From Bacteroidales bacterium (lineage in GTDB: Bacteria > Bacteroidota > Bacteroidia > Bacteroidales > Muribaculaceae), in NCBI GenBank assembly GCA_015061085.1, contig SUXG01000013.1, forward strand, positions 1 to 55,398: a stretch of 55,398 bases of DNA. The letters run 5' to 3'. Positions 24,813 through 33,975 of the stretch are shown here, piece after piece; the stretch's first letter is position 1, and the number at the start of each line of letters is the position of its first letter. The position numbers and the translations under genes are program-made. The notes beneath the pieces were generated by a model. That model was not told where the DNA came from. It ran no database searches and saw only the letters and a list, made by a program, of their open reading frames with translations.

Positions 24813-27257
24813 ATGGATATAAAGAAGAAAATAAAGAACAATAACGATAAGCCAAGCAATCAAGCGAAGAAAATGCGCATAGTGAAATGGATGTGGACAA
24901 TCTTTGTCGCAATCGGGTTAATAGGTGTTTTTTCATTGCTTTTGATTTATAATGGAGTGATCGGCTACATGCCTCCGATTGAGGAATTGAAGAATCCACA
25001 TGACAAGTTTGCTTCCATAATCTATGCCAATGACGGGACGACAGAGTTAGGTCGTTATTATTCCGGCATGGGCAATAGAGTATATGCCGATTATGACGAC
25101 ATTTCGACGCACATGATCGATGCGTTGATAGCAACTGAAGATGTGCGCTTTAATGACCACTCAGGCATTGATTTTAAAGCGTTGGGACGAGCTGCCGTTA
25201 AAACAATTTTAATGGGAGACAGGTCGTCAGGTGGTGGTTCGACAATCACACAACAGTTGGCTAAACAGTTGTACTCTAAACCATCATCTAATATTTTCGA
25301 CCGAGCAATGCAAAAGCCGATAGAATGGATGATTGCTATCAAGCTCGAAAGATTTTATACCAAAGACGAGATTATCAAAATGTATCTTAATAGATTTGAC
25401 TTTCTGAATAATGCTGTCGGTATAAAAACAGCAGCGAAAGTTTATTTCAATAAAGATGCAAAGGATTTGACTGTTCTCGAATCGGCAATGCTTGTCGGGA
25501 TGCTAAAGAACCCGAGTTATTACAACCCGGTAAGAAAGCCGGAAAGAGTCTTAAACCGCCGAAATGTAGTGCTTGATCAGATGGTGAAAGCCGGTTTCTT
25601 GGATAGTGGCGAAGCAGAGCGACTTAAGCAAGAGCCATTAGGTCTTAATTATAAGCATGTTGACCATAGAGATAACGGCTCACCATATATGCGTGAACAG
25701 ATACGCCACATGTTGACAGCCAAGAAACCTAAAAAACCAAATCGTTCGGATTATTCATCTAATACTGCATATCAGTATGCCATGGGAAAATATAACACCG
25801 ATTCGACTGAGTGGCAAGACAATCCTCTTTATGGATGGGTGGAAAAAAATCCTAAGCCGGATGGTTCTAACTATAATATCTATACTGACGGGTTGAGAAT
25901 TTATACAACTATCGACAACCGAATGCAAGGCTATCTTGAAGATGCTGTCTATGAGCATTTGGGCGGTTACCTTCAGCCGGCATTCAATGCCGAGAAGAAA
26001 GGCTCAAAGAGAGGCCCTTACACAAATAATCGTTCGTTGCTTAGTGATGCCACCTACAATAATCTCATCAATCAAGCTAAGAAGCAAAGTGAGCGATATA
26101 GAAAGATGAAAGAAGGCGGATGCTCAGACGAGGAAATAGATAAAGCATTCAATACTCCGACAGAAATGCGTATCTTTGCTTGGGTAAAAGCTGATGGCGA
26201 TGATAAAAAGAAGGGCAAAAAGATTGTGCCCGGAACTAAGAACGTCACCATGACGCCTATGGATTCAATAATGTATATGAAATCAATCCTTCGCGCCGGC
26301 GTGATGAGTATGGACCCGTTGACAGGCTATGTTAAAGCTTACGTCGGTGGTCCTGATTTTACTTATTTTCAATATGATATGGTAAGTCTTGGGCGCCGTC
26401 AAATCGGTTCTACAGTAAAACCATTTCTATATACATTGGCGATGGAAAATGAATTTGATCCATGCTCTATGATGCTATGCTCACAACCGAATTTCGGAGG
26501 TTGGGCTCCACGTAGTTCAAGTGGTGGACGAGAAGGTCAGATGGTGGATTTGAAGTGGGCGTTGACAACTTCAAACAACTGGATTTCGGCTCGCCTCATA
26601 GATGAATTGAAACCTGATAATTTGGTGAAAGAAATGCGACTTTTCGGAATAACAGGATTTATAGATCCGACGTATCCGTTGTGTCTGGGCACTAACGATG
26701 TTTCTGTATGCGAGATGGTGACAGCTTATACAGCATTCTCAAACGAAGGTATCAGAGTAAATCCGATCTTTGTCACACGAATAGAAGATTCTCAGGGAAA
26801 TATCATATCGGATTTCGTCCCGAAACGTACAGAAGTAATTAGCGAAGATGCATATTATAAGATGATTTATATGCTCCAAAGCGTCATAAATAATGGTACA
26901 GGTGCGAGCCTAAGAAGCCGATATGGTATTTCGGCAGAAATGGGAGGAAAGACCGGTACGACAAATGCTAACTCTGACTCATGGTTTATGGGCTTCACAC
27001 CCGAATTGGTGACCGGAGTTTGGGTTGGAGGTGAAGAACGTTATATTCAGTTCAATTCTATGGCGTATGGTCAAGGAGCAAGAGCTGCATTGCCTATTTA
27101 TGGGCTATATATGAAGAAGGTCTATGATGACCCTAAATTGCCGTATTCTCAGTCAGCAAAATTCAAATTTCCTCAGGACTTCAATCCATGTGATGTGTCC
27201 GGAGATATGTATGATGAAGAGATATACATAGAGGAGGTCCCGGGAATATTTGAATAG
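24813..27257 (+). CDS. Class A penicillin-binding protein 1A (transglycosylase/transpeptidase)
   Basis: The 814-residue protein has a short Lys-rich cytoplasmic N terminus and one transmembrane helix (~27-50). A GT51 glycosyltransferase domain follows (~80-260) with ATEDVRFNDHSGID (catalytic Glu), GGSTITQQLAKQL and the LERFYTKDEI region. The C-terminal transpeptidase domain (~500-760) shows the SxxK motif in RRQIGSTVKPF, SNN in TTSNNWISARL, and KTG in GGKTGTTNANSDSW. It polymerises and cross-links peptidoglycan on the outer face of the inner membrane. Length and motifs fit the MrcA/PonA family of Bacteroidota. It has its own promoter and stands alone. Confidence 0.93.
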   Translation: MDIKKKIKNNNDKPSNQAKKMRIVKWMWTIFVAIGLIGVFSLLLIYNGVIGYMPPIEELKNPHDKFASIIYANDGTTELGRYYSGMGNRVYADYDDISTHMIDALIATEDVRFNDHSGIDFKALGRAAVKTILMGDRSSGGGSTITQQLAKQLYSKPSSNIFDRAMQKPIEWMIAIKLERFYTKDEIIKMYLNRFDFLNNAVGIKTAAKVYFNKDAKDLTVLESAMLVGMLKNPSYYNPVRKPERVLNRRNVVLDQMVKAGFLDSGEAERLKQEPLGLNYKHVDHRDNGSPYMREQIRHMLTAKKPKKPNRSDYSSNTAYQYAMGKYNTDSTEWQDNPLYGWVEKNPKPDGSNYNIYTDGLRIYTTIDNRMQGYLEDAVYEHLGGYLQPAFNAEKKGSKRGPYTNNRSLLSDATYNNLINQAKKQSERYRKMKEGGCSDEEIDKAFNTPTEMRIFAWVKADGDDKKKGKKIVPGTKNVTMTPMDSIMYMKSILRAGVMSMDPLTGYVKAYVGGPDFTYFQYDMVSLGRRQIGSTVKPFLYTLAMENEFDPCSMMLCSQPNFGGWAPRSSSGGREGQMVDLKWALTTSNNWISARLIDELKPDNLVKEMRLFGITGFIDPTYPLCLGTNDVSVCEMVTAYTAFSNEGIRVNPIFVTRIEDSQGNIISDFVPKRTEVISEDAYYKMIYMLQSVINNGTGASLRSRYGISAEMGGKTGTTNANSDSWFMGFTPELVTGVWVGGEERYIQFNSMAYGQGARAALPIYGLYMKKVYDDPKLPYSQSAKFKFPQDFNPCDVSGDMYDEEIYIEEVPGIFE

Positions 27258-27326
27258 TTTTTATGTTAATGATAGTTAAAAAACAAATTAATTCTCGAAA
27301 ATTTTCTTTAATTCAGAAATATTCGC

Positions 27327-27334
27327 TATTTTTG
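27327..27334 (+). promoter_or_regulatory. -7 promoter element of the biotin-dependent carboxyltransferase gene
   Basis: TATTTTTG lies 41 bases before the ATG at 27376. Confidence 0.5.
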
Positions 27335-27375
27335 AGGGATTAAAAATGAATTAATTTTCTAAATTATATAAAGTT

Positions 27376-29517
27376 ATGTCTAAAGTATTAAGAGTAAGAG
27401 ATTTAACTCTACGTGACGGACAACAGTCCTTGTTTGCAACTCGTTTAAAACAGGAATACATCGACAGATTGCTTCCTCTTTATCGTGATGCAAAATTTTA
27501 TATTATGGAAACATGGGGTGGTGCAGTACCTGATTCAGTAATGCGTTATCTTGGCGAAAGCCCATGGGAACGTTTGCGTTCATGCTCAAAAGAAATGAAA
27601 GGCATTTCTTATCTTTCTGCACTTTCTCGCGGTCGTAATCTATTTGGTTATGTTCCATATCCTAACTACGTTCTTGAAGGTTTTTACAAAGAAGCAATTA
27701 AGAATGGTCTAAACGTGATGCGTATCTTCGACGCATTGAATGACATCGACAATATCAAGGATTCAATCCGTATGATCAACGACCTCGGTGGTATCGCTGA
27801 TGCAGCTGTATGTTATACAGTGGATCCTAAGGATGAACCAAAGGTGGCGGCTCCAGAAAAGAAAGGTTTCTTTGCAAAATTATTCGGTGGAAGCAAGAAA
27901 GAAGAAGCTGCTCCTGAAAAGATATTCACTGACGAATATTTCGTAGAAAAAGCTAAAGAGATGGAACGTCTTGGTGCTAAGATGATCACTCTTAAAGATA
28001 TGGCAGGTCTTGTAAATCCATCTCGTATCTTCACATTGATGCCAAAATTGAAACAAGCTCTCAATATCCCGGTGGATTTCCATACTCACTGTACTCCTGG
28101 TTATGGCCTTGCTTCTGTTTTGACAGCGATTATAAAAGGTGTTGACATCGTTGATACTAATATTTGGTACTTTGGTGGTGGCTCTGCAGCTCCTGCAATT
28201 GAACTTGTATGGTTGTTCTGCCAAAAACTTGGCATCGAAGTAGAGGTTAACATGGAAGCTGTAGGTAAGATTCGTGAGCAACTTAAGGATGCTCGTAAAT
28301 CTCTTGCTGATTTCGACCTTAACAAAGACAACTGGCCAAACGAGTTTGATCCATTAAAAGACAAATTACCTGCTGACATCGATGCAGAATTTGATAAAGC
28401 TATCAAGGCTGCGACTGCTAACGACGAAGAAGCTCTTCTTGCTGCATGTCACAAGATTGAAGCTTACTTCAACTTCCCAAAACCAAACGAATTGGTTAAG
28501 AATGCAGAAGTTCCTGGTGGTATGTACTCTAACATGGTGGCTAACCTTAAGGCACTCAACGCTCTCGACGTTATCGACGAAGCAATGGCATTGATCCCTA
28601 AGGTACGTCGCGATGCAGGTCTTGTTCCTTTGGTAACTCCGACAAGCCAAATCGTAGGCTCACAAGCTGTTGCAGTAGCTCTTGACCGTCGTAAAGGCGT
28701 TGCAGACTACTCTAACAAGAACAACCAATTCATCAGCCTCGTTAAGGGTGAATACGGTAAGACTCCAGTCGCTATCGACCCTGCATTCCGTCAGCAAATC
28801 ACAGGTTCTCCTGAAGAAAAACCTTACGATGTAAGTTCTTATCGTAAGCCTGAAAATACAGTTCTTCCTGAGTTCGGTGGTGTAAACATCGCTCAAAATG
28901 ACGAAGAATACCTTCTTCTTCAATTGCTCCCTGCTGTTGCAACAGGTTTCTTGAAAAACAAACGTAAAGCAGAATACGAAGCAAACAAGCCTGCAGCTCC
29001 TGCAGTAGAAGCAGCTTCTGCTGCTGCACCTGCACCTGCTGAAGCACCTGTTGCTGCAGTCACTGGTCCTTGCCAAAAGGCTCCAATGGGAGGTAAAGTG
29101 CTTGAAATCAAGGTAAAAGCCGGCGACGTTGTTAAGCCTGGTCAAGTTGTGATGGTTTACGAAGCAATGAAGATGGAAAACGACATCGTAGCTGAAGTAG
29201 GTGGCAAGGTTAAGCGCATCCTCGTTAATGTTGATGATGTGATTTCAACTGACCAACCACTTATCGAATTTGAAGCTGCTGACGGTGGCGTTTCTGAATC
29301 TGCAGGCACTTGCCAAAAAGCTCCTATGGGCGGTAAAGTTCTTGATATCAAGGTTAAGGTCGGTGACACAGTTAAGGCCGGCGACCTTCTAATGGTTTAC
29401 GAAGCAATGAAGATGGAAAACGATATCGTTTCTGAATTCAGCGGCACTGTTAAGCGTGTACTTGTAAACGTTGACGATGTAATCTCAACTGACCAACCAC
29501 TCGTAGAATTCGCATAA
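27376..29517 (+). CDS. Biotin-dependent carboxyltransferase (pyruvate carboxylase B/oxaloacetate decarboxylase alpha type) with two biotinyl domains
   Basis: The 713-residue protein starts with the HMGL-like carboxyltransferase domain: TLRDGQQS (11-18), metal ligands in DFHTHCT (234-240) and the active-site lysine in ITLKDMAG (Lys207). A conserved PYC_OADA region follows to about 535. After an Ala/Pro linker come two biotinyl domains, each with EAMKMEN; the biotin lysines are Lys599 and Lys679, 80 residues apart. Usual relatives have one biotinyl domain and about 600 residues. Residues ~152-183 form an extra charged loop with GFFAKLFGG inside the catalytic domain. The enzyme moves CO2 between biotin and pyruvate/oxaloacetate; no carboxylase or membrane beta subunit lies nearby. 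Frequent use of a narrow codon set suggests high expression. Confidence 0.9.
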   Translation: MSKVLRVRDLTLRDGQQSLFATRLKQEYIDRLLPLYRDAKFYIMETWGGAVPDSVMRYLGESPWERLRSCSKEMKGISYLSALSRGRNLFGYVPYPNYVLEGFYKEAIKNGLNVMRIFDALNDIDNIKDSIRMINDLGGIADAAVCYTVDPKDEPKVAAPEKKGFFAKLFGGSKKEEAAPEKIFTDEYFVEKAKEMERLGAKMITLKDMAGLVNPSRIFTLMPKLKQALNIPVDFHTHCTPGYGLASVLTAIIKGVDIVDTNIWYFGGGSAAPAIELVWLFCQKLGIEVEVNMEAVGKIREQLKDARKSLADFDLNKDNWPNEFDPLKDKLPADIDAEFDKAIKAATANDEEALLAACHKIEAYFNFPKPNELVKNAEVPGGMYSNMVANLKALNALDVIDEAMALIPKVRRDAGLVPLVTPTSQIVGSQAVAVALDRRKGVADYSNKNNQFISLVKGEYGKTPVAIDPAFRQQITGSPEEKPYDVSSYRKPENTVLPEFGGVNIAQNDEEYLLLQLLPAVATGFLKNKRKAEYEANKPAAPAVEAASAAAPAPAEAPVAAVTGPCQKAPMGGKVLEIKVKAGDVVKPGQVVMVYEAMKMENDIVAEVGGKVKRILVNVDDVISTDQPLIEFEAADGGVSESAGTCQKAPMGGKVLDIKVKVGDTVKAGDLLMVYEAMKMENDIVSEFSGTVKRVLVNVDDVISTDQPLVEFA

Positions 29518-29536
29518 TAAGAATTTTATCATATTT

Positions 29537-29576
29537 AAAAATTGCTCTATCGTTTTGATAGGGCAATTTTTTTATC
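29537..29576 (+). terminator. Terminator of the carboxyltransferase gene
   Basis: A stem of about 14 bp with arms at 29537-29550 and 29557-29570 (ATTGCTCTATC/GATAGGGCAAT) is followed by TTTTTT. Confidence 0.8.
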
Positions 29577-29669
29577 GAAATGTAGTATCTTACACATTCT
29601 TCTCTATGTATCAACCAATCTATTCAGATTCACCAGATCTATCAGAAATGGCTTAGAGACCATAATGAT

Positions 29670-30518
29670 TTATTGCGATATGGTTTTATTTACATAATTT
29701 AGATGGGTGTATCGAAGAAGATTGTCACGATATGTTGGAGTTGATTTTATAGAATCTATCCACCCGTTTAATGATTTTAGAAGAGTCGAGTCTTGCTTGT
29801 TGACAATCCAAGCTTGAAATTGGGTGAAACTTATCGGTGTATTCACGCTGACATTTGCATGATGCTTGAGTAGCGGAAGCGTAATCTTCTCATTGACGAC
29901 AGCATATTTAATTTCGCCTGAAGCTACTTTCAAAAATAAGTACTCTCCAGAGAGTTCCGGATGCGACTTGATAAATATCGTGTCACCGATTTCTCGAGAT
30001 AGGTTTTTAATACGAAATTCTATCGGCGAATCTTTTTCTATGTGAATCGTTTCGTTTGCCAAGTCAAGGCTTGAATTGACAGCCTGCCTACCTGAAGCAT
30101 CTTTGCGCTGTATCAAAACTTGTCGATCGAGAAAAATATCTGACGTATAATCAAACTTTGTTTTAAATCCTTGGTCTATCGGCAGCGAAGCTAATAGGTC
30201 GAATTGATTGTCAGATAATTTCTTCAAAGCATCATCAAGGCTTATAATAGGCCAGAAACGCACATTTATTTTTTTGTCATGAGCAAATTGCCTAAGCATA
30301 TCATAATTAAATCCTCCGATTGTGTCATCATAGATGTAGTAGCTCATCGGCGAATAAGCTATTGCGACGTCTAAAGTGTCGCCTGAAGATCCGCCAATTT
30401 TCTGCACGCTATAATATTTATCGTTGCAATTTTTTAATGAATACATTACGGCAACAGCCAAAATGAGAAGCAAAGAGTACAGTATTATACTACCTTTTTT
30501 ATACTTTAGTGCTTTCAT
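29670..30518 (-). CDS. Membrane-anchored periplasmic solute-binding-like protein (SBP_bac_3/MltF N-terminal type)
   Basis: The 282-residue protein has an N-terminal transmembrane anchor (~9-30) and a single periplasmic-binding fold (~45-275). The order of motifs, DVAIAYSPMSYYIYDD, GFNYDMLRQFA, FDLLASLPIDQ and YAVVNEKITLPLL, is that of the type 3 solute-binding family that also forms the N-terminal domain of MltF. No transglycosylase domain is attached, and no ABC transporter lies nearby. It starts 12 bases after the putative porin stop, so the two are probably one operon. It may bind a peptide, amino acid or murein fragment; the ligand is not deducible. Confidence 0.7.
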   Translation of the reverse strand: MKALKYKKGSIILYSLLLILAVAVMYSLKNCNDKYYSVQKIGGSSGDTLDVAIAYSPMSYYIYDDTIGGFNYDMLRQFAHDKKINVRFWPIISLDDALKKLSDNQFDLLASLPIDQGFKTKFDYTSDIFLDRQVLIQRKDASGRQAVNSSLDLANETIHIEKDSPIEFRIKNLSREIGDTIFIKSHPELSGEYLFLKVASGEIKYAVVNEKITLPLLKHHANVSVNTPISFTQFQAWIVNKQDSTLLKSLNGWIDSIKSTPTYRDNLLRYTHLNYVNKTISQ

Positions 30519-30530
30519 TTTTAATGCGTT

Positions 30531-32570
30531 TTAATTAGCAAAATCTACTGATATGCCAAACTGCAATCGTCTAGGATTTAGTGGATAGTGAGGCATTGAG
30601 AAATACTCTTTTGAGAACCATCCTTGGTTGACATGGCTGAACATTACAAAGAAACGAGTCTTTTTAAGTTTACATGTCAAATAGACGTTCATAAACGGAT
30701 AATTTCCAATTTTCATTTCGTCTTGGATGTGGAAGGTCATCGTAGCCGGCTGATAGACAGGTGCATAATATCTTGTGTAATAGTTGCAATCCACTCCAAA
30801 TTGCACATATAGGTCTTTAAATGCTTTGAAGAACAGATACATATTGGAATAAATTGCCAATGTCGGAATTGGTATTACCTCTGATTTAGATGACGTCTGA
30901 TAAGTTATGCTGTTATCCCAGTTCCATATGCCGAATTTAATTCGTTGCAACAATGTCGCAGAGAATACTTGAATATTATCTTTTTCTTGTGCAGGGAGAC
31001 CATTTTTGTCAAAATAGACGTGGTTTTGGATATTTTCAAATCCTGCACTGATTATTGTCCTTGTCCATGGAATAGTCAGTTCGCCACCAACTTTAAAACT
31101 TCGTGTTTTACCGAAATCGTTATCCCATGCAAAATTGTTTGAAATGTAGTGTTGTATCAGATATGGCTGGGCTGTGTTTCTGAAGTGCCCGTTCGCCTTA
31201 ATCGATACTGTGTCTCCAAACAGTTTGAATCTTGTCGCAATATCGCCGGATATATCAATATCGCCGATAACATCGCCAATCAGACCAAATTTTGCATCTG
31301 CATTATAGGTCAAAATTGAGCCTTGCTGCTTGGTGATGCGACCACCTACCCATAGCAGATTTTGTGTTCCTTTTGGATCAACTATCACTCCTTGAGGCAA
31401 TGGCGTAAGCCCATCCGGTAAAGGAGACAACATAGTGACGCTATCAGTCATTTGCGTGTATTTTCTGATCTCGTATGATGCGTAAGCAGACAGTCCGAAT
31501 TTAGCCCATTTTTGGAAGCCCTCAATGAGTTGAACGCCTAATGTGTTTTGCATTTTCCAATACGATGTCTTGTCGTTTGTCTCTTGCGCATTCAAATAAA
31601 AATTCTGCCAAAAATCTTGTGCTTGTGTTGCATTTGTATTCGAAAATTTGTGTCGGGCATTTTGGTAATCAAAAGTCCAAAGGAATTTAGTCACCGGGAC
31701 ATATACTTCTCGTGTCAAAGTGTCGTTTACCGCTTCTTCTTTCCAAAAACCGAGATTAAACGCTTGATTGATATATAGCTCTTGACCCCACACTTTTGTG
31801 TGCGCCGCTGACAAACGAGTCGGGATATTTTTAGGGTCGATTTTGCTTACGCCACCCTGCAATTCTGCCGGGTCAAGAATATAAAGGTCATTCGTAATAC
31901 CTCCGTTTTCCTTGTTCAGCATATTGTAGTGGTTGTAGAAAGCTTGCACTTGGTAGCGATCACCGTTGTAGTATGTCGTAAATCCGAAATTAAAGTCTTT
32001 CACAGCTTGTGACTCGTATGAACCTTTTGAGTAAAGATAATCCAGATTAGCCCCAACGCCGATTCTTCGATTGACATTGCCCGCAAAAATAGCACGAAGT
32101 CTGTCTTGATTTGACTTTTTGTTTCCACCGAAGTTGTAAGAAAGCAAAGTCATCGGTATATAGACATTGTAGAATTTTGTTGTCTCAATTGAGGGCATCC
32201 ATGCTTTCAACGCATCATTAAAGAAGAAATCGCTATGTGGATTGCGCTCAAAAAATATTTGCGTTTGACCCTCTGCGCCAAGATTGCCCGTTGTCGCATA
32301 CGCATCTGTTACCATTGACGGTATAGCTTGTTTTTGGTAATTATATGGCAATGTGTCGATTGTCGATTTGTAGTGAGTGCCTAAAGTCTTATCGACTCTC
32401 CACGCATTTCCCGGCTTTCTGACTGTCTTTTCCGATTTCTTGTCGCTGTGCGAACTGCTGCCTCCGGGCGTAAAAGAAGGGATAGATTGTGGAAAAGCTG
32501 CAATTGCAGTCGCAAGACACACAATTGCAACAATTATGTTGTTATAAATTTGTCGCGTATCAAAATTCAT
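30531..32570 (-). CDS. Putative outer-membrane porin (Porin_10 family)
   Basis: The 679-residue protein has a signal peptide (ending near AAFPQ), a Ser/Lys-rich N-terminal stretch and then an extended series of amphipathic beta strands typical of an outer-membrane barrel. Hallmarks of the Bacteroidota 'putative porin' family are present: GTHYKSTIDTLPYNYQ, QTQIFFERNPHSDFFF, and a C-terminal strand ending RLQFGISVDFAN with aromatic residues. It probably forms a channel for small solutes. A TAAATTTG promoter element ends only 4 bases before the ATG, so the message may be nearly leaderless. The solute-binding-like protein follows. Confidence 0.8.
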   Translation of the reverse strand: MNFDTRQIYNNIIVAIVCLATAIAAFPQSIPSFTPGGSSSHSDKKSEKTVRKPGNAWRVDKTLGTHYKSTIDTLPYNYQKQAIPSMVTDAYATTGNLGAEGQTQIFFERNPHSDFFFNDALKAWMPSIETTKFYNVYIPMTLLSYNFGGNKKSNQDRLRAIFAGNVNRRIGVGANLDYLYSKGSYESQAVKDFNFGFTTYYNGDRYQVQAFYNHYNMLNKENGGITNDLYILDPAELQGGVSKIDPKNIPTRLSAAHTKVWGQELYINQAFNLGFWKEEAVNDTLTREVYVPVTKFLWTFDYQNARHKFSNTNATQAQDFWQNFYLNAQETNDKTSYWKMQNTLGVQLIEGFQKWAKFGLSAYASYEIRKYTQMTDSVTMLSPLPDGLTPLPQGVIVDPKGTQNLLWVGGRITKQQGSILTYNADAKFGLIGDVIGDIDISGDIATRFKLFGDTVSIKANGHFRNTAQPYLIQHYISNNFAWDNDFGKTRSFKVGGELTIPWTRTIISAGFENIQNHVYFDKNGLPAQEKDNIQVFSATLLQRIKFGIWNWDNSITYQTSSKSEVIPIPTLAIYSNMYLFFKAFKDLYVQFGVDCNYYTRYYAPVYQPATMTFHIQDEMKIGNYPFMNVYLTCKLKKTRFFVMFSHVNQGWFSKEYFSMPHYPLNPRRLQFGISVDFAN

Positions 32571-32574
32571 GATG

Positions 32575-32582
32575 CAAATTTA
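32575..32582 (-). promoter_or_regulatory. -7 promoter element close to the porin start codon
   Basis: Reverse strand TAAATTTG. A start of transcription 5-8 bases downstream would fall on or just after the ATG at 32570. Confidence 0.45.
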
Positions 32583-32618
32583 GCAAAAAATAATCATTGA
32601 CTTGCCAACTTGCAAAAT

Positions 32619-32813
32619 TTATTTCGATTTAACCCATAGAATGACTAAAGAAAGGGCTGATAACAGAATAAATATGTAGTCGAGATGTGAAAAACCTCTT
32701 TCGTGAGCGATAGAGATATTGCCTAACCAGATTTCAGTAAAATACGTTGTTACTGAAATGATTAGTAGTATAATTAGGACACGAAGGGCCAATTCTCCTT
32801 TCTTAATTTTCAT
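32619..32813 (-). CDS. Small membrane protein with two predicted helices
   Basis: The 64-residue product has two hydrophobic segments (about 9-28 and 44-62) separated by a polar loop (GNISIAHERGFSHLDY) and ends VKSK. It starts MKIKKGELALRV with positively charged N terminus, consistent with insertion in the inner membrane. It lies 88 bases after the deaminase gene on the same strand. No family recognised; a real small gene is likely but not certain. Confidence 0.5.
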   Translation of the reverse strand: MKIKKGELALRVLIILLIISVTTYFTEIWLGNISIAHERGFSHLDYIFILLSALSLVILWVKSK

Positions 32814-32901
32814 AGTATTAATTAAATCTTGAGATTAAATTCCTTTAAGAGTCAGTATAAGATGGCTTGGATTTTTCTTCTCCGACGCCAAATAATCTAT
32901 G

Positions 32902-33402
32902 TCAATAGTGTGTCTTGTCAGTTTTGTTTTTCCACTTTATGAATGCATTGATTGTGAGATTATTGCCTACGTGCACACCCGGTATTTTCCTCATAATGGG
33001 GTTTAATCCGATTTCCTCATATATCAGATTGTCGGAAAAATCTATTGCTTCGGCTTCTTTACGAGTATTCCCAAAAAATATCTTTTTAATACCTGCCCAA
33101 TAGATGGCACTCAAGCACATCGGACAAGGTTCGCAACTGCTATATACCACACAATCCTTGAGGTTGAATGTATTTAGCTTTTGGCAGGCGGCTCTGATGG
33201 CTGATATTTCAGCGTGTGCCGTAGGGTCATTGGAGGCTGTGACGCGATTTGTCCCTGTCGCAATCACTTCGCCATTGCGTACGATTACAGCGCCAAAAGG
33301 TCCACCGTCAAAGTCAATATTTTCTTCCGAAAGATGTGCTGCCAACTCCATAAACTTTGGTTCGTAATCTTGTAGTAGCTCAGCTGATAATTTATTTGTC
33401 AT
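32902..33402 (-). CDS. Nucleoside/guanine deaminase (CDA superfamily)
   Basis: The preferred start is the ATG at 33402 (MTNKLSAELLQDY), giving 166 residues; an in-frame extension to 33435 adds an unconserved MFIIKTKEVTT. The zinc site is complete: HAE in DPTAHAEISAI (catalytic Glu) and PCxxC in SSCEPCPMCLSAI. GGPFGAVIVRNGEVI and the C-terminal YEEIGLNP segment resemble guanine deaminases of the GuaD type rather than TadA. It hydrolyses an aminated purine base, probably guanine to xanthine, in the cytoplasm. No purine operon surrounds it. Confidence 0.85.
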   Translation of the reverse strand: MTNKLSAELLQDYEPKFMELAAHLSEENIDFDGGPFGAVIVRNGEVIATGTNRVTASNDPTAHAEISAIRAACQKLNTFNLKDCVVYSSCEPCPMCLSAIYWAGIKKIFFGNTRKEAEAIDFSDNLIYEEIGLNPIMRKIPGVHVGNNLTINAFIKWKNKTDKTHY

Positions 33403-33461
33403 AGTCGTAACTTCTTTTGTTTTAATAATAAACAAAAATCCCTCCGGTAAAGTTGTCGGCG

Positions 33462-33869
33462 TTAAAGATAATATTCACAAACTCTTAATTTACTAAATTG
33501 ATAAATAGTATATTTAATGTGATTAAATATATTCAATAAGAATAAAGTTGGGTGACTTATAAAATAGAGTGAGGATGCCTCTTCCTGATGACCTTCATTT
33601 GCCAAAGCCAATACACCCTCTTTGTCGGTGCTCAATGCAAGGCGCTGAAATAGGCAACTTTTCATTTGTCTTTTCAATTCGCGCACCTTCCAACCCTCGT
33701 TGATGCATTGCTTCATATAGAATTGCATTTCCAACGGGTCATCGCACTTGAGAATTTCAAAATAATGGCTCCATGTCAATATGTGAGACACTGTCTCACT
33801 TTTGGAAATGAGAGATAGAACTTCTATTATAGAAATTATAAGATAATTAACCGATAAGCGACATATCAA
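33462..33869 (-). pseudogene. Fragment of a DUF1016/YhcG-type nuclease, N-terminal domain only
   Basis: Residues from WSHYFEILK through MQFYMKQCINEGWKVREL, LFQRLALSTDKEGVLALA to GHQ match the DUF1016 N-terminal domain of YhcG-like PD-(D/E)XK proteins, with the characteristic WxxRxLxRQ...LFxRLALS. The normal continuation (about PxDxxKDPYVLEFL and the nuclease domain, roughly 350 residues in total) is absent; after GHQEE the reading becomes unrelated hydrophobic sequence. The start side is also degenerate. It is a relic of a gene that often travels with restriction-modification or toxin loci. Confidence 0.7.
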
Positions 33870-33884
33870 ATAATGATAAATAAC

Positions 33885-33920
33885 GCAGGTCGGAAAATTT
33901 TTGTTTTCCGACCTGCTTTC
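33885..33920 (-). terminator. Terminator of the lipoprotein/DUF4301 unit
   Basis: Arms 33885-33897 (GCAGGTCGGAAAA) and 33904-33916 form a perfect 13-bp stem. A/T runs lie within the stem, so it could act on both strands. Confidence 0.7.
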
Positions 33921-33975
33921 TATACTACCGGTATGTTGTACAATCTAAAATGGATACCTGTTTCTGGGAGGGGGA

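Noticed and set aside
28660..29145. 161-codon reverse ORF opposite the carboxyltransferase gene
   Set aside because: Antisense to the biotinyl region, with Cys/Arg/Ser-rich low-complexity sequence produced by the Ala/Pro linker codons.
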